A model generated the notes under the pieces. That model had not been told where the DNA came from, ran no database searches, and saw only the letters and a list, made by a program, of their open reading frames with translations. From contig CAWATM010000001.1 of the NCBI GenBank assembly GCA_963784895.1, positions 1-64,000 on the forward strand: a stretch of 64,000 nt of DNA, written 5' to 3'. The translations under genes and the position numbers were made by a program. This DNA is from Gaiellasilicea sp963784895. GTDB taxonomy: Bacteria; Actinomycetota; Thermoleophilia; Gaiellales; Gaiellaceae. Position 1 is the stretch's first letter. Each line of letters opens with the position of its first letter. This document shows, in pieces, positions 42,875 through 52,750 of the stretch.

Positions 42875-44683
42875 CTAGGGAATCGGGACCTCGATCGTCT
42901 TGGCGTACTCGTCGAACTCGGACACCCGCGCCGCGATCTGTACCTCCCACGTGCCGCCGGTGCTGAAGACCGCTCCGTCGACGATGTAGTGCCCGGGCCC
43001 GCCCTTGCGCGACTCGACGCCGAGCTCGATCTGCTCGTCGGGGTTGACCAGCTTGACCCGAACCTCCTTCGCCTCGTCCCACTGGGCGCCGGTCGTCGGC
43101 TCGAGCAGGTAGAGGTGCATCAGATTCGTGCCCACCTGGGCGGGATCGACGGTCAGCTGGATCTGCGCCGGCCCGATCATCTCCGTCGTCGCGAAGGGCC
43201 CGCTCGTCTCCTCTGCGGCCGTCGCGGGCGCGAAGCCGGCCAGGGCCCCGGTGACGCCGAGAACCGCCACGACCAGCAGCACCTCGCCCCGGAGCGCGCG
43301 CCGAAGCATGACCCCGGCTCGCCCGGGCGACTCGTGCCCTGCGGCGATCTTGTTCAGGCGCGGCACGCTGAATTGCCGGTTGTAGCCGCCGAGGGCCATC
43401 AACCCGACGAAGATCAGGATCTTCGCGAGCAGGATCTGGCCGTACTCCGTGTGCAGCAGGTTGTCGAGGTTGCGCACGTAGACGAGCGACTGCGCGATCC
43501 CGGTCAGAAGGACGACCGCCACGCAGGCCCCCGCCATCGTCGAGAAGCGCGCGAGCACCGAGGCCAGCAGGCGGCCGCGGTCAGGCAGCTCCAGCAGGCG
43601 CGTCGCGCTCGGCAGCACGAACAAGAGCATCACGAGGCCGCCGATCCAGACGCTCATCGCAATCACGTGGCCAGCGTTCGAGGGCAGCAGGATCGCGGTG
43701 GGGTCCTGGGCGTTCGCGTGACCCGAGAGCGCAGGCGAGATGCCGAGGAAGCCGAGGAGGAGGAGCAGGACGGCCAGCTGCGGACGGCTGCCGAAGCCGC
43801 GCGACAGGGCGAGCCCGGCGGCCGAGAGTGTCGCCGGCCGCATCACGGGAAGCTCCTCGCGCGAGTAGACGAGCAGCAGGGTGCCGCCGAGCCCGAGCCA
43901 GACGAGGACGCGGAGGCCCCAGATGAAGCCGAAATGCGTCTCGAGCACACCCTGCACGACGGCAGGGTCCATGGCGTCGAGTACCGAGCCTCCGACCGCG
44001 GTCTGCCCTTGCAGCACGATGCCTGCGATCCCACTGACGACGCCGGCGACCACGGCGACTGCGAACGGCAGGCGCGACCGGGCAAGGAACGTCTCCGAGG
44101 CCGCCTGCCACTCCGGGCCGGCGCCCGCGACTGCGCGAAGCCCACCGATCCACGGGAGGAGGATGAACGCCAGCGCTCCGATCGCGATCGCGATCGCGCC
44201 GTACTGAACGGCGCGTGCGACGCCGAAGGCGACCGTCGTACCGGAGCCGACATCGCTGCCGCCCGCGAGCTCCGCTACGGTCAGCGCAGGAGCCGCTCCC
44301 GCTTTGCCGATCGAAAAGACGAATCCGCCGGAGACCGGGTGGCCGTCCGCGGAGATGACGCGGTAGGTGGCGGTGTACGTTCCCTCTGCCACCTTCGGCT
44401 TCAGGCCGATCGAGACGTCCGAGCCCACCCCGTTCGGATGCACGGCCTCGCCGTCGTCGACGACCTTCCCGGTCGCGTCGTAGACGTGGACGGCGCTGAA
44501 GTTCATCTCGACGCGCTCGCTGAAGTGGAACACGATCGCCTGCGGCTGCGTCTTTACGGTCGTGCCGCGTGCGGGCTCGGTCTCCTCCAGGTTCGCGTGC
44601 GCGAAGGCCGGTGCGGCCGTCGTCAGGGCGGCGGCCGCCGCAACGGCCGCCGCACTGAGGACTCGGGCGAGGCGGCGGTTCAC
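42875..44683 (-). CDS. CopC-CopD fusion, copper resistance/uptake membrane protein
   Basis: The GTG at 44683, overlapping the previous stop (GTGA), gives 602 residues. After a signal peptide comes a CopC domain whose mature N terminus starts HANLEETEPARG and which has a second copper His in SADGHPVSGGF. About 8 membrane segments of CopD type follow (HFGFIWGLRVLVWLGLGGTL, SGHANAQ, NAGHVIAMSVWIGGLVM) and then a C-terminal beta domain of about 110 residues resembling YtkA. CopC binds periplasmic copper and CopD moves it across the membrane. The strongest functional anchor of the cluster. Confidence 0.9.
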   Translation of the reverse strand: MNRRLARVLSAAAVAAAAALTTAAPAFAHANLEETEPARGTTVKTQPQAIVFHFSERVEMNFSAVHVYDATGKVVDDGEAVHPNGVGSDVSIGLKPKVAEGTYTATYRVISADGHPVSGGFVFSIGKAGAAPALTVAELAGGSDVGSGTTVAFGVARAVQYGAIAIAIGALAFILLPWIGGLRAVAGAGPEWQAASETFLARSRLPFAVAVVAGVVSGIAGIVLQGQTAVGGSVLDAMDPAVVQGVLETHFGFIWGLRVLVWLGLGGTLLLVYSREELPVMRPATLSAAGLALSRGFGSRPQLAVLLLLLGFLGISPALSGHANAQDPTAILLPSNAGHVIAMSVWIGGLVMLLFVLPSATRLLELPDRGRLLASVLARFSTMAGACVAVVLLTGIAQSLVYVRNLDNLLHTEYGQILLAKILIFVGLMALGGYNRQFSVPRLNKIAAGHESPGRAGVMLRRALRGEVLLVVAVLGVTGALAGFAPATAAEETSGPFATTEMIGPAQIQLTVDPAQVGTNLMHLYLLEPTTGAQWDEAKEVRVKLVNPDEQIELGVESRKGGPGHYIVDGAVFSTGGTWEVQIAARVSEFDEYAKTIEVPIP

Positions 44684-45525
44684 CAGACCTCCCCCGCAGG
44701 GCGCCGGGGATCGTCTCCCTGGCGCAGCTTGACGACGTAGGCGACGACTCCGATCAGCGCCCCCGTGAGGAGTGCGATCACGATCCAGAGCAGCGGCGAG
44801 CCCGAGTCCGACGCGGCCTCGGCCGGCAGGATCGCCGCAGGAGCGGGAGCCGCCTCCGCCGTCGCTGCGGGCTCGGCTTCGGCTTCCTCGGGAGCCGCCG
44901 CGGGGGCGGCCGCCTTCTGCTCCTCCTGCTTCAGTTTCGCCGTCGCCGCAGCGATCAGTGCATCCGCCTGCTTCAGCTGAGCGGACGGGACCCACCACAG
45001 TGTCCCGCTCGCCTTGACGCGGTCGCCGCCGACGCTGAGCGGCACGACCCAGTCGAACACCTTCTCCAGCGTGTTCCCGTCCGATTTCTCGACCTTCGGC
45101 GGCCGCTGCGTCGACATCCAGTGCACCCGGTGCTCGTGCCAGGTGTACGTGCCCCCGTCGGAGATCAGCACCCAGCTCGGCTTCGCCTTCGCGCCGGCGC
45201 TCTTCGGGACGGTGACGCCGCCGTACCGCTCCTCGTTCAGGTACTTCGCGGGCGAGTTGACGTTGACCTCGACCCGCCCGTTGACGAGGAAGCGGAGGTA
45301 GGGCTCGTTCTCGTACCCCGGCACCAGCACGTTCAGGCCCGTGCGATTGCGAAGCTCGATCGCGTCGTCGCCGTCGACGACGCGGACGCTCAGCCCTTTG
45401 ACGTTGGGCGCGACCGAGGTCAGCCGCGAGCTGTAGTTGGGGCTGCCGGCGTCCGCCAAGGCCGCAGGCGCGGTCGCCAGGGCGACCGCCAGGACAGCCA
45501 GGAGACCGCGTCTGCGAAGCATCAT
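44680..45525 (-). CDS. secreted, C-terminally anchored protein of the copper cluster
   Basis: The 281-residue product has a signal peptide (LLAVLAVALATAPAALADAG), a 180-residue extracellular domain with YTWHEHRVHWM, an Ala/Pro/Glu linker and one C-terminal membrane helix (LLWIVIALLTGALIGVVAYVV) followed by a short basic tail. The His-rich HEHRVHW could bind metal (inference). I do not recognise a named family. It overlaps both neighbours by 4 bases, so it is firmly part of the CopC-CopD/DUF1775 operon. Confidence 0.8.
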   Translation of the reverse strand: MMLRRRGLLAVLAVALATAPAALADAGSPNYSSRLTSVAPNVKGLSVRVVDGDDAIELRNRTGLNVLVPGYENEPYLRFLVNGRVEVNVNSPAKYLNEERYGGVTVPKSAGAKAKPSWVLISDGGTYTWHEHRVHWMSTQRPPKVEKSDGNTLEKVFDWVVPLSVGGDRVKASGTLWWVPSAQLKQADALIAAATAKLKQEEQKAAAPAAAPEEAEAEPAATAEAAPAPAAILPAEAASDSGSPLLWIVIALLTGALIGVVAYVVKLRQGDDPRRPAGEVW

Positions 45526-46202
45526 TCCTCCCTCTCCGATGGGGTCGAATCAGGGCGCCAGCGTCTGACCAGTACGACGCCGAGAGCCACGAGGCCGAGC
45601 AGGAAGGCAGCACCTGCGCCCGCCCGCGCGACGTTGTCGCTCGAGTCGCCGTCGTCGGTGGTCGACTCCGGATCCCCGCTCGCCTCGGACGACGTGCCGC
45701 CGCTGCTCGTCGCTTCCGCGCCGCCGTTCAGGCCCGTCGCGACGTCGACCGGCTGCGCCGACTCGCTGATCGTGGTGACCGAGGCGGGGAACTCCGAGCC
45801 TTCCGGGCCGATCCACCGCACCGTCTCGCCGTTGCCGTAGGTCTGCGTGATCCTCCAGGGCAGCTCACCCTCGAGGATCGGGTTGCGGGCGATCAGCCGG
45901 AACTCGGCGAACTGATCCGGCGGGGAGGAGCCGACCCAGCGGATGACGTCGATGCGGTCGTCCTTCCGCTCGATCTTGACCTCCCAGCCCGGGGTCTCCT
46001 TGACGAGGAGGAAGTCGATCCCTTCCGGCACCTTCAGCGCGACCTCGGTGGTCGGCGCGTCGTCCTCCGTCGGGACGACCACGGTGTAGAGCTGGAGGTC
46101 GGCCGGCCGGGACGAGAATGGGAGCACGACCGAATGGGACGTGGCCGCCGGGGCAAGTGCCCCGGCGGCCAGTACCACGAAGGCGAGGATCGCGAGCCTC
46201 AC
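45522..46202 (-). CDS. DUF1775 (YcnI-like) copper-associated protein, membrane anchored
   Basis: The 226-residue product has a signal peptide ending before HSVVLPFSS, so the mature protein begins with His, the YcnI mode of copper binding. The domain continues LYTVVVPTEDDAPTTEVALK, ending in a Ser/Asp-rich linker, one membrane helix and a basic tail. YcnI/DUF1775 proteins are copper metallochaperones encoded with CopC/CopD. GTG start; the upstream paralogue ends 2 bases before it. Confidence 0.87.
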   Translation of the reverse strand: MRLAILAFVVLAAGALAPAATSHSVVLPFSSRPADLQLYTVVVPTEDDAPTTEVALKVPEGIDFLLVKETPGWEVKIERKDDRIDVIRWVGSSPPDQFAEFRLIARNPILEGELPWRITQTYGNGETVRWIGPEGSEFPASVTTISESAQPVDVATGLNGGAEATSSGGTSSEASGDPESTTDDGDSSDNVARAGAGAAFLLGLVALGVVLVRRWRPDSTPSEREE

Positions 46203-46203
46203 G

Positions 46204-46745
46204 TCAGCTGCTCACCACGTCGATGCAGGACGCCGGCGTCGCGCTGTCGGAGGCACCGCTCCACTTGACGACCTCGGGCTTCCCGTCGGCCGTCTTCTTC
46301 GAGTACCACTGGTCGATCGCAGAAGCAGAGCCGCTGCGGCGTCGCCGGGTTCTGCATCCGGAACGACCACTCGCCGTAGAAACCGGGCCCGACGCGCATG
46401 CCCTTGCCCATTCTTCGCGATCCAGGACACGCGCTCGATCGCGAACCGAGGATTGCCCTCGGCATCGACCTGGCCCGTCGCGCGCCGCTTCAGCACGACC
46501 GACCAGTCGGGCGTCTGCTTGACCGAGATCGACGTCTGCACCGCCTCCGGCACGTGCATCGTGACCATGATCGTGTCCTGCTTCGCCTTCTCGTTCGGCG
46601 CGCGCAGCACGTAGGCGGCCCGCGCCGACGTCAGCACCTTGCCCTGTGGCTGTAGCAGGCTGACGGTGGAGTGCCCGCCCGCGAGCGGCGTCACCGCCAG
46701 GACGGCCGCCGACGCCGCCAGACAGATTGCAATCATCTTGTTCAT
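46204..46745 (-). CDS. second DUF1775 (YcnI-like) protein, frame disrupted twice
   Basis: The start (MNKMIAICLAASAAVLAVTP, then mature GHSTVSLLQPQGKVLTS) reads in one frame to about 46409. The middle (GPGFYGEWSFRMQNPATPQR) is in a second frame to about 46321, and the end (DQWYSKKTADGKPEVVKWSG, ending in a Cys-containing tail) in a third. The 542-nt span is two over a multiple of three, so two single-base insertions restore a 179-residue DUF1775 protein without the membrane anchor of its neighbour. A GGG run marks the first site. Probably a sequencing artefact. Confidence 0.75.
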
Positions 46746-46777
46746 CTCAAATGCCCTCTCTCAGTGTTGGAAAGTGA

Positions 46778-47194
46778 TCAGGCTCCCGCTGGAGCCAGGG
46801 TGCGGATCGCGTAGGAGACCTTGAACGGCTTCCAGACGCCGCTTCGCTTGACGCGGCCGGAGAACGTGATCCCGTATGCCTTCTCCTCCGGGAACGTGAC
46901 CGGCGTCCGCTGGGTGCTCGTGGCCGTGTCGAGGACGACGGTGCCGCTCGAGTCGAAGACCTTCACCCGGCAGCGGCAGGTCTTCCACGAGAAGACCGTC
47001 GTCTTCTTCAGCGGCTTCACCCGGACGACCCAGATCGTCGTCGGGGTGCCCGCGACCGGCTCGTCGTTCGGGTTCACGTGCACCTGAACCGAGACGCCGT
47101 TGTTCGAGGCGATCTGGTGGCCCCACGCAGGCGCGACGACGACCGCGAGGCTCGCCGTGCCGATGACCACCATGTAGAGAATCCTTCGCAACAT
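46778..47194 (-). CDS. small secreted protein of the copper cluster
   Basis: The 138-residue product has a signal peptide (RILYMVVIGTASLAVVVAPAWG) and a beta-rich mature domain starting HQIASNNGVSVQVHVNP, again with His as the likely first mature residue, plus KTCRCRVKVFD with two Cys. An N-terminal His after cleavage is a copper-binding style shared with CopC and YcnI neighbours, so metal binding is inferred. No named family is recognised. Confidence 0.75.
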   Translation of the reverse strand: MLRRILYMVVIGTASLAVVVAPAWGHQIASNNGVSVQVHVNPNDEPVAGTPTTIWVVRVKPLKKTTVFSWKTCRCRVKVFDSSGTVVLDTATSTQRTPVTFPEEKAYGITFSGRVKRSGVWKPFKVSYAIRTLAPAGA

Positions 47195-47254
47195 CTGTCC
47201 TCCGTTTCACGCCCGGAAAGGACCGGCTTGGTCGAGCCGCCGGCCGAGGTGTCG

Positions 47255-47824
47255 TCAGCGGAGGCGGGGTGGAGCGCGGCCGGCGCGATGCGCTGCGAGC
47301 ACGGGGCGCGGAGCCAGCTCAGGCGTGAGCGGGACGAGCAGCCGGAGGGACGCCAGCCCGGGCACGACCCCGAGCTCGCCGATTGCGCGAACGACGCGCG
47401 CGACGAGACCGAGGATCAGCCGGGCGACGAGGAACGCCGCCAGGGCGAAGGGCACCTGGAGCGCGAGCCCGAGCAGGAACGGTGTCGAGACGAAGAACAT
47501 CACGTCGAGCTCTCGCGCCGCGACCAGGTGCTCGAGATGCTCCTGGATCAGGAAGCCGATGATCGGCACGATCGCGAAGACGCGGGCGGGGGGCGCGCCG
47601 GCGACGGCTGCGCCCGAGACGCCTCGAATCAGCTGGGCAGTCGTCGCGACGACGAGCGTCGCGACCGCGAGGGCTGCAAAGACGGCCACGTACTGCAGGT
47701 AGCCGTGGCCGGCCTCCTCTGTGTGCTCGTGCGAGGCGAATCCCCACGCCACTTCGTGGGCGAGCAGCATTCCGGCCGCGGAGAGCGGCAACGAGAGCAG
47801 CCACGCCAGCTTGCAGCGATTCAC
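47255..47824 (-). CDS. polytopic membrane protein heading the copper cluster
   Basis: The 189-residue product starts at GTG (MNRCKLAWLLSLPLSAAGML) and has about four membrane segments with histidines at their ends (LAHEVAWGFASHEHTEEAGHG and QEHLEHLV). The His pattern suggests metal contact, but no family is recognised. It is the first gene of the minus-strand cluster, 84 bases downstream of an acyl-CoA dehydrogenase gene on the same strand. Confidence 0.75.
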   Translation of the reverse strand: MNRCKLAWLLSLPLSAAGMLLAHEVAWGFASHEHTEEAGHGYLQYVAVFAALAVATLVVATTAQLIRGVSGAAVAGAPPARVFAIVPIIGFLIQEHLEHLVAARELDVMFFVSTPFLLGLALQVPFALAAFLVARLILGLVARVVRAIGELGVVPGLASLRLLVPLTPELAPRPVLAAHRAGRAPPRLR

Positions 47825-47907
47825 ATCAAAAACAGTCCCACAGTCATGCGCGGTTGTCCACCAGCAGAAAGGACGGTCCCGCGCCCTAGTTCAGACGCAT
47901 AAAACCG

Positions 47908-49095
47908 CTAGCGAAAGGCGTTCTCGCCGGTCAGCGCGTTGCCGACGACGAGCGTGTGCACCTCGTGCGTGCCCTCGTAGGTGAGGACGGACTCGAGGTT
48001 GTTCACGTGGCGGATCACCGGGTACTCGAGCGTGACACCGTTGGCGCCGAGAATCGTGCGCGCGGAGCGGGCGACCTCGATCGCGCCGCGGACGTTGCCC
48101 ATCTTCCCGAGGCTGACATGCTCCTGGCGGAGCGTGCCGTCGTCCTTCATCCGGCCGATGTGGAGCGCGACGAGCAGGCCGCGGTTGAGCTCGAGCGCCA
48201 TCTCGGCCAGCTTCTGCTGTGTCAGCTGGTAGCCCGCGATCGGCTTGTCGAAGACGATCCGCTCCTTCGCGTACTCGAGCGCTGCCTCGAAGCAGGCGCG
48301 GCCGGCGCCGACGGCGCCCCAGACGATCCCGTAGCGCGCCTCGTTCAGGCAAGAGAGCGGGCCGCGCAGCGTGTCCACGTCGGGGAAGCGGTTCTCCTCC
48401 GGGACGCGGACGTCGGCAAGGACGAGCTCGGACGTGACGGAGGCCCGCAGCGAGAGCTTCTTGTGGATCTCCGGCGCCGTGAAGCCGCGCATGCCCTTCT
48501 CGACGAGGAACCCGTTGATCGCGCCGTCCTCCGTCCTCGCCCAGACGGTGGCGACGTCGGCGACCGAGCCGTTCGTGATCCACATCTTGGCGCCGTTCAG
48601 GATCCAATCGGCGCCGTCGCGGCGCGCCGTCGTGCGCATCGAGCCGGGGTCGGAGCCGGCATCCGGCTCGGTCAGGCCGAAGCACCCGATCGCCTCGCCG
48701 GTGTGCATCGGCGGCAGCCAGCGCTGCTTCTGCTCTTCGGAGCCCCACTTCCAGATCGAGAACATCGCCAGCGAGCCCTGGACGGAGACGGCGCTGCGCA
48801 CACCGGAGTCTCCCGCTTCGAGCTCGAGACACGTGAGCCCGTAGGCGACGGCGCTCGCGCCCGGGAGGCCGTAGCCGTCCAGGTGCATGCCGAAGAGGCC
48901 GAGCTTGCCGAGCTCCGCCATCAGCTCGCGCGGGAGGATTCCCTGCTCGAACCAGTCGCCGACGTCGGGCAGCACGCGCTCGCGCACGAAGCCGCGCACC
49001 GTGTCGCGGATCGCCCGTTCCTCCTCGTCCAGCAGGGCGTCGATCGCGAGGAAGTCGAGCGGATCGAGCGCGGTCTGCTTCTCGGTCACGGCCAC
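47908..49095 (-). CDS. acyl-CoA dehydrogenase, glutaryl-CoA dehydrogenase-like
   Basis: The 395-residue FAD enzyme oxidises an acyl-CoA to the enoyl-CoA. It shows GLTEPDAGSDPGSMRTTA, WITNGSVADVATVWA, the YEGTHEVHTLVVGNALTG C terminus with the catalytic Glu of the glutaryl/isovaleryl class, and the N terminus LDFLAIDALLDEEERAIRDT typical of glutaryl-CoA dehydrogenases. GTG 49095 is favoured because the minus-strand TACCCT ends 8 nt before it. Decarboxylation (true GCDH) versus simple dehydrogenation is not resolved. Confidence 0.88.
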   Translation of the reverse strand: MAVTEKQTALDPLDFLAIDALLDEEERAIRDTVRGFVRERVLPDVGDWFEQGILPRELMAELGKLGLFGMHLDGYGLPGASAVAYGLTCLELEAGDSGVRSAVSVQGSLAMFSIWKWGSEEQKQRWLPPMHTGEAIGCFGLTEPDAGSDPGSMRTTARRDGADWILNGAKMWITNGSVADVATVWARTEDGAINGFLVEKGMRGFTAPEIHKKLSLRASVTSELVLADVRVPEENRFPDVDTLRGPLSCLNEARYGIVWGAVGAGRACFEAALEYAKERIVFDKPIAGYQLTQQKLAEMALELNRGLLVALHIGRMKDDGTLRQEHVSLGKMGNVRGAIEVARSARTILGANGVTLEYPVIRHVNNLESVLTYEGTHEVHTLVVGNALTGENAFR

Positions 49096-49102
49096 GGCAG
49101 CA

Positions 49103-49112
49103 AGGGTACCGT
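49103..49112. promoter_or_regulatory. divergent -10 hexamers sharing a central TA (AGGGTACCGT)
   Basis: The minus-strand TACCCT ends 8 nt before the acyl-CoA dehydrogenase GTG (49095). The plus-strand TACCGT ends 7 nt before the GH3 GTG (49119). Both hexamers share TA at 49107-49108, so one 10-bp module seems to serve two leaderless genes 23 bases apart. Confidence 0.55.
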
Positions 49113-49118
49113 GGCCGC

Positions 49119-49994
49119 GTGCTCGGGACAGTCGCGACTGCGCTCGCCTTGCTGGCGTCCGGCTCGGCCGAAGCCGAGGTTGCGGTGATGACACCGCGCG
49201 AGAAGGCGGAGGCCGTCGTCGTCGCCGGCATGCCGGCCGGCGACGGCTTCGGCGGTGTGCTCGTCCGCCAGTGGAACACCGAGGCGCCGCGCCCGCGCGG
49301 GGCGATCGTCTTCGCCGACCAGGAGGGCGGCGCGGTGAAGACGTTCCGCGCGCTCGCACCGTGGCGTTCCGCCTCGCAGTACCGGAGCACGGCCGAAGCG
49401 CTTCGCGCGGGCCGCGAGGCGGCGGCCGATCTCCGCGGCGCCGGCGTGCATGCGTCGTTCGCGCCGGTGCTCGACCTCCCGGACGGCCCGCTCGGCTCCC
49501 GGCAGTTCGCCAAGCCGGAGTACGGCCTCGCGTTCGCCCGCGGGCTCGGCAGTGCCGCCTGCGTCAAACACTTCCCCGGCCTCGGTTCGACGCCCGAATC
49601 GACCGACACCGCCCGCGTCTACGGCGTCCTCCGCAGCCAAGATCTCGCGCCGTTCCGGGCGGCGGTCCGAGCCGGCGTCCCGTGCGTGATGGTCGGCCAT
49701 GCGATCTATCCGCGGCTCGGGCCGCGCCGCGCCTCGTTCGAGCCCAGGACGTACGAGCTCCTGCGCGGGCTCGGCTTCCGCGGCGTCGCGATCACCGACT
49801 CGCTCGGCGTGCTCGGCAGTCCCTACGCGCCGTTCTGGGCGAGGCTGGCTCTTCGCGCGGGCGCAGACATGGTGCTGACGACGAGCGCGCGGGACGCCGG
49901 TCGGATCGTCGAGGCGCTCGTGCCGCTCGCGCGGGCGGGTGAGCTCGACGCGAAGCTCGTCAGGGTGCTGCAGTACCGGCGCTCGCTACGGTGA
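49119..49994 (+). CDS. secreted GH3-family beta-N-acetylhexosaminidase-like enzyme
   Basis: The 291-residue product has a short signal peptide (TVATALALLASGSAEAE) and the family 3 motifs IVFADQEGGAVKTF, KHFPGLGSTPESTDTA (the His-containing loop of NagZ-type enzymes) and the nucleophile Asp in VAITDSLGVLG. It probably cleaves GlcNAc from muropeptides or other wall glycans. The protein is short for GH3, as NagZ types are. Its 3' end overlaps the convergent amidase gene by 35 bases. Confidence 0.85.
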   Translation: MLGTVATALALLASGSAEAEVAVMTPREKAEAVVVAGMPAGDGFGGVLVRQWNTEAPRPRGAIVFADQEGGAVKTFRALAPWRSASQYRSTAEALRAGREAAADLRGAGVHASFAPVLDLPDGPLGSRQFAKPEYGLAFARGLGSAACVKHFPGLGSTPESTDTARVYGVLRSQDLAPFRAAVRAGVPCVMVGHAIYPRLGPRRASFEPRTYELLRGLGFRGVAITDSLGVLGSPYAPFWARLALRAGADMVLTTSARDAGRIVEALVPLARAGELDAKLVRVLQYRRSLR

Positions 49995-51385
49995 CGCTCG
50001 CGTCGACCGTCTTGACGCCGACGGCGCGCGCAGTCAGGACGTGCGGGCCCGCCGGCTCGGCGTCCGCGTTCCAGCCGAACGTGTAGGGCGCCGCCACGTC
50101 GCTGCCGCGGACGACGCCGTCGACGAGGAACTCCACTCGCTCCGCGCGACCGCGGATGTCGACGCGCCAGATGACGAGGCCGGTGATCTGCTGGCCCTCC
50201 GCCACGCTCTGGCCGACGATCGCGAGCGGCACCGGCTTCGGCACGGGTCGCGGGGCGGGCTTCGGCCGGGGCCGGTAGACGACCACCGGGATCCGACGGA
50301 CCGCGGTGCGGCCGTCGACGGACGTCGCGACGACTCTGAGCACATGGCGGCCCGGCTTCGCGCGGGCCGTCCTCCAGGAGAAGAGGAACGGCGGCCGCCG
50401 GTCGACCGGCCCGGGTCCTGCCGTCGACTGTGAACGCCATCCTCGCGGCCTTGGCGCCCCACGGCCGCACGCGGAGCCGGATCCTCGTCGGCGCCTTCAT
50501 CCACGGCCGCGCGCCGGCGCTCGTCAGGGCGAACGTCTTGTTGTCGACCAGCGCCGGTGCGCCTTCGACGTCGTAGCGGCCGGGACCGGCGATGCCGTGC
50601 ACCTGCAGCCTGTAGGCCCGGTTGGCCAGTTTGGTCGTGTTGAGGGGATACGCGAACGGTCTCCGGCGATCGACGTGGACGACCCGGCCGTCGACGATGA
50701 ACTCGACCCGCTTGATGTCGGGGGAGGCCTTTGCCCGCCAGGAGACGATCCCGCGCAGCGGCCCTTCCGGCACGAGCGGCTTCACGCTCAGGCTGATGAC
50801 ACCCGCGTAGCGGCGGACGAGGCGGAGGTAGCGCTTCCACTTCCAGTTGGGGCCGGGGTCGCTGTGGTGGCTCGCGCCGCCGCGGCCGCCGCGGCCGTCC
50901 GGGACCTCGTGATGGCCGATCACGTGCCTGCGGTCGATCGGCATCAGCGAGCGCCGCGCGATCCACGCGGTCAGGCGCGCCGAGGCGTGGTACTGCGCTG
51001 TCGTGAACCCGAAGGGGGCGTACGTGAAGCCCTCGTGCTCGACCCCGACGGACAGCTCGTTCGTCCCCCAGTGGCCGGCGTGCCACGCGATGTCGGACAG
51101 GTGGACGAGCTGGACGATCTTGCCCCTGCGCGAGACGACGTAGTGCGAGGACGCATGCGCCCGCGGGTTGCGCAGCCAGCTCACCGACCCCCAGAAGCTT
51201 CCCTCGGTGACGTGGACGACGATTCGCTCGAGCGAGTGGACCTGGCGGTGGGCCGGGGTGAAGTTCCCTGCGCCCTTCAGCCAGACGACGGGCGGGCGAG
51301 CGCCGACGGCCGCGTCCGCCGCCGGGACGAGGAAGAACGTGGCCGCGACCGCCGCGGCGAGGACCTGCACCCTGCGGGGACCCAT
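49960..51385 (-). CDS. secreted N-acetylmuramoyl-L-alanine amidase with Ig-like repeats (one frame disruption)
   Basis: After a signal peptide, residues 50-200 form an amidase_2/PGRP domain (ERIVVHVTEGSFWGS, HYVVSRRGKIVQLVH, AWHAGHWG, HVIGHHEVPDG), whose His residues fit the zinc site. Three beta-sandwich segments follow, each with a VDGxV-type loop (FIVDGRVVHVDRR, AFTVDG, FLVDGVVRGSD). Near 50420 the frame must shift by one base to join the third repeat, ending at 49960. The 1426-nt span is one over a multiple of three. Repaired length is about 474 residues. Confidence 0.82.
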
Positions 51386-51434
51386 CCGCCGCTCACGGTA
51401 GCCCTTGTCAGGCGATTTGCGTCGGGCTAGACTG

Positions 51435-51450
51435 TTGACTGACTAGTCAA
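51435..51450. promoter_or_regulatory. candidate FadR-like operator over the acyl-CoA dehydrogenase start site
   Basis: TTGACTGACTAGTCAA contains the perfect palindrome TGACTAGTCA and lies just after TAGACT (51428-51433), so it would cover the transcription start. It resembles the FadR box of bacilli (TGAATGA-TA-TCATTCA) and matches 12 of 16 bases of the site at 40564. Confidence 0.5.
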
Positions 51451-51471
51451 TCGACTTTCGGAGCGTCGCAC

Positions 51472-52650
<1,179 letters not shown>

Positions 52651-52662
52651 GTCTGCCGCGCA

Positions 52663-52725
52663 GTGGCGGAATCCGCAGGAGCGGATCCCGCCACGCGCAA
52701 GACCCCTGAAGGCGGCCGCGTTGCG
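52663..52725 (+). repeat. GACCCCTGAAG composite repeat, copy 4
   Basis: An inverted repeat GTGGCGGAATCCGC / GCGGATCCCGCCAC (one mismatch, loop AGGA, 52663-52694) is followed by GCGCAAGACCCCTGAAGGCG and the palindrome GCGGCCGC-GTT-GCGGCCGC. It lies between the acyl-CoA dehydrogenase (+) and a convergent minus-strand gene. The GGAATCCGCAG...GCGGATCCCG part is close to that in the post-ku array. Confidence 0.7.
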
Positions 52726-52750
52726 GCCGCGACCTTGCATCCAATCGGCG

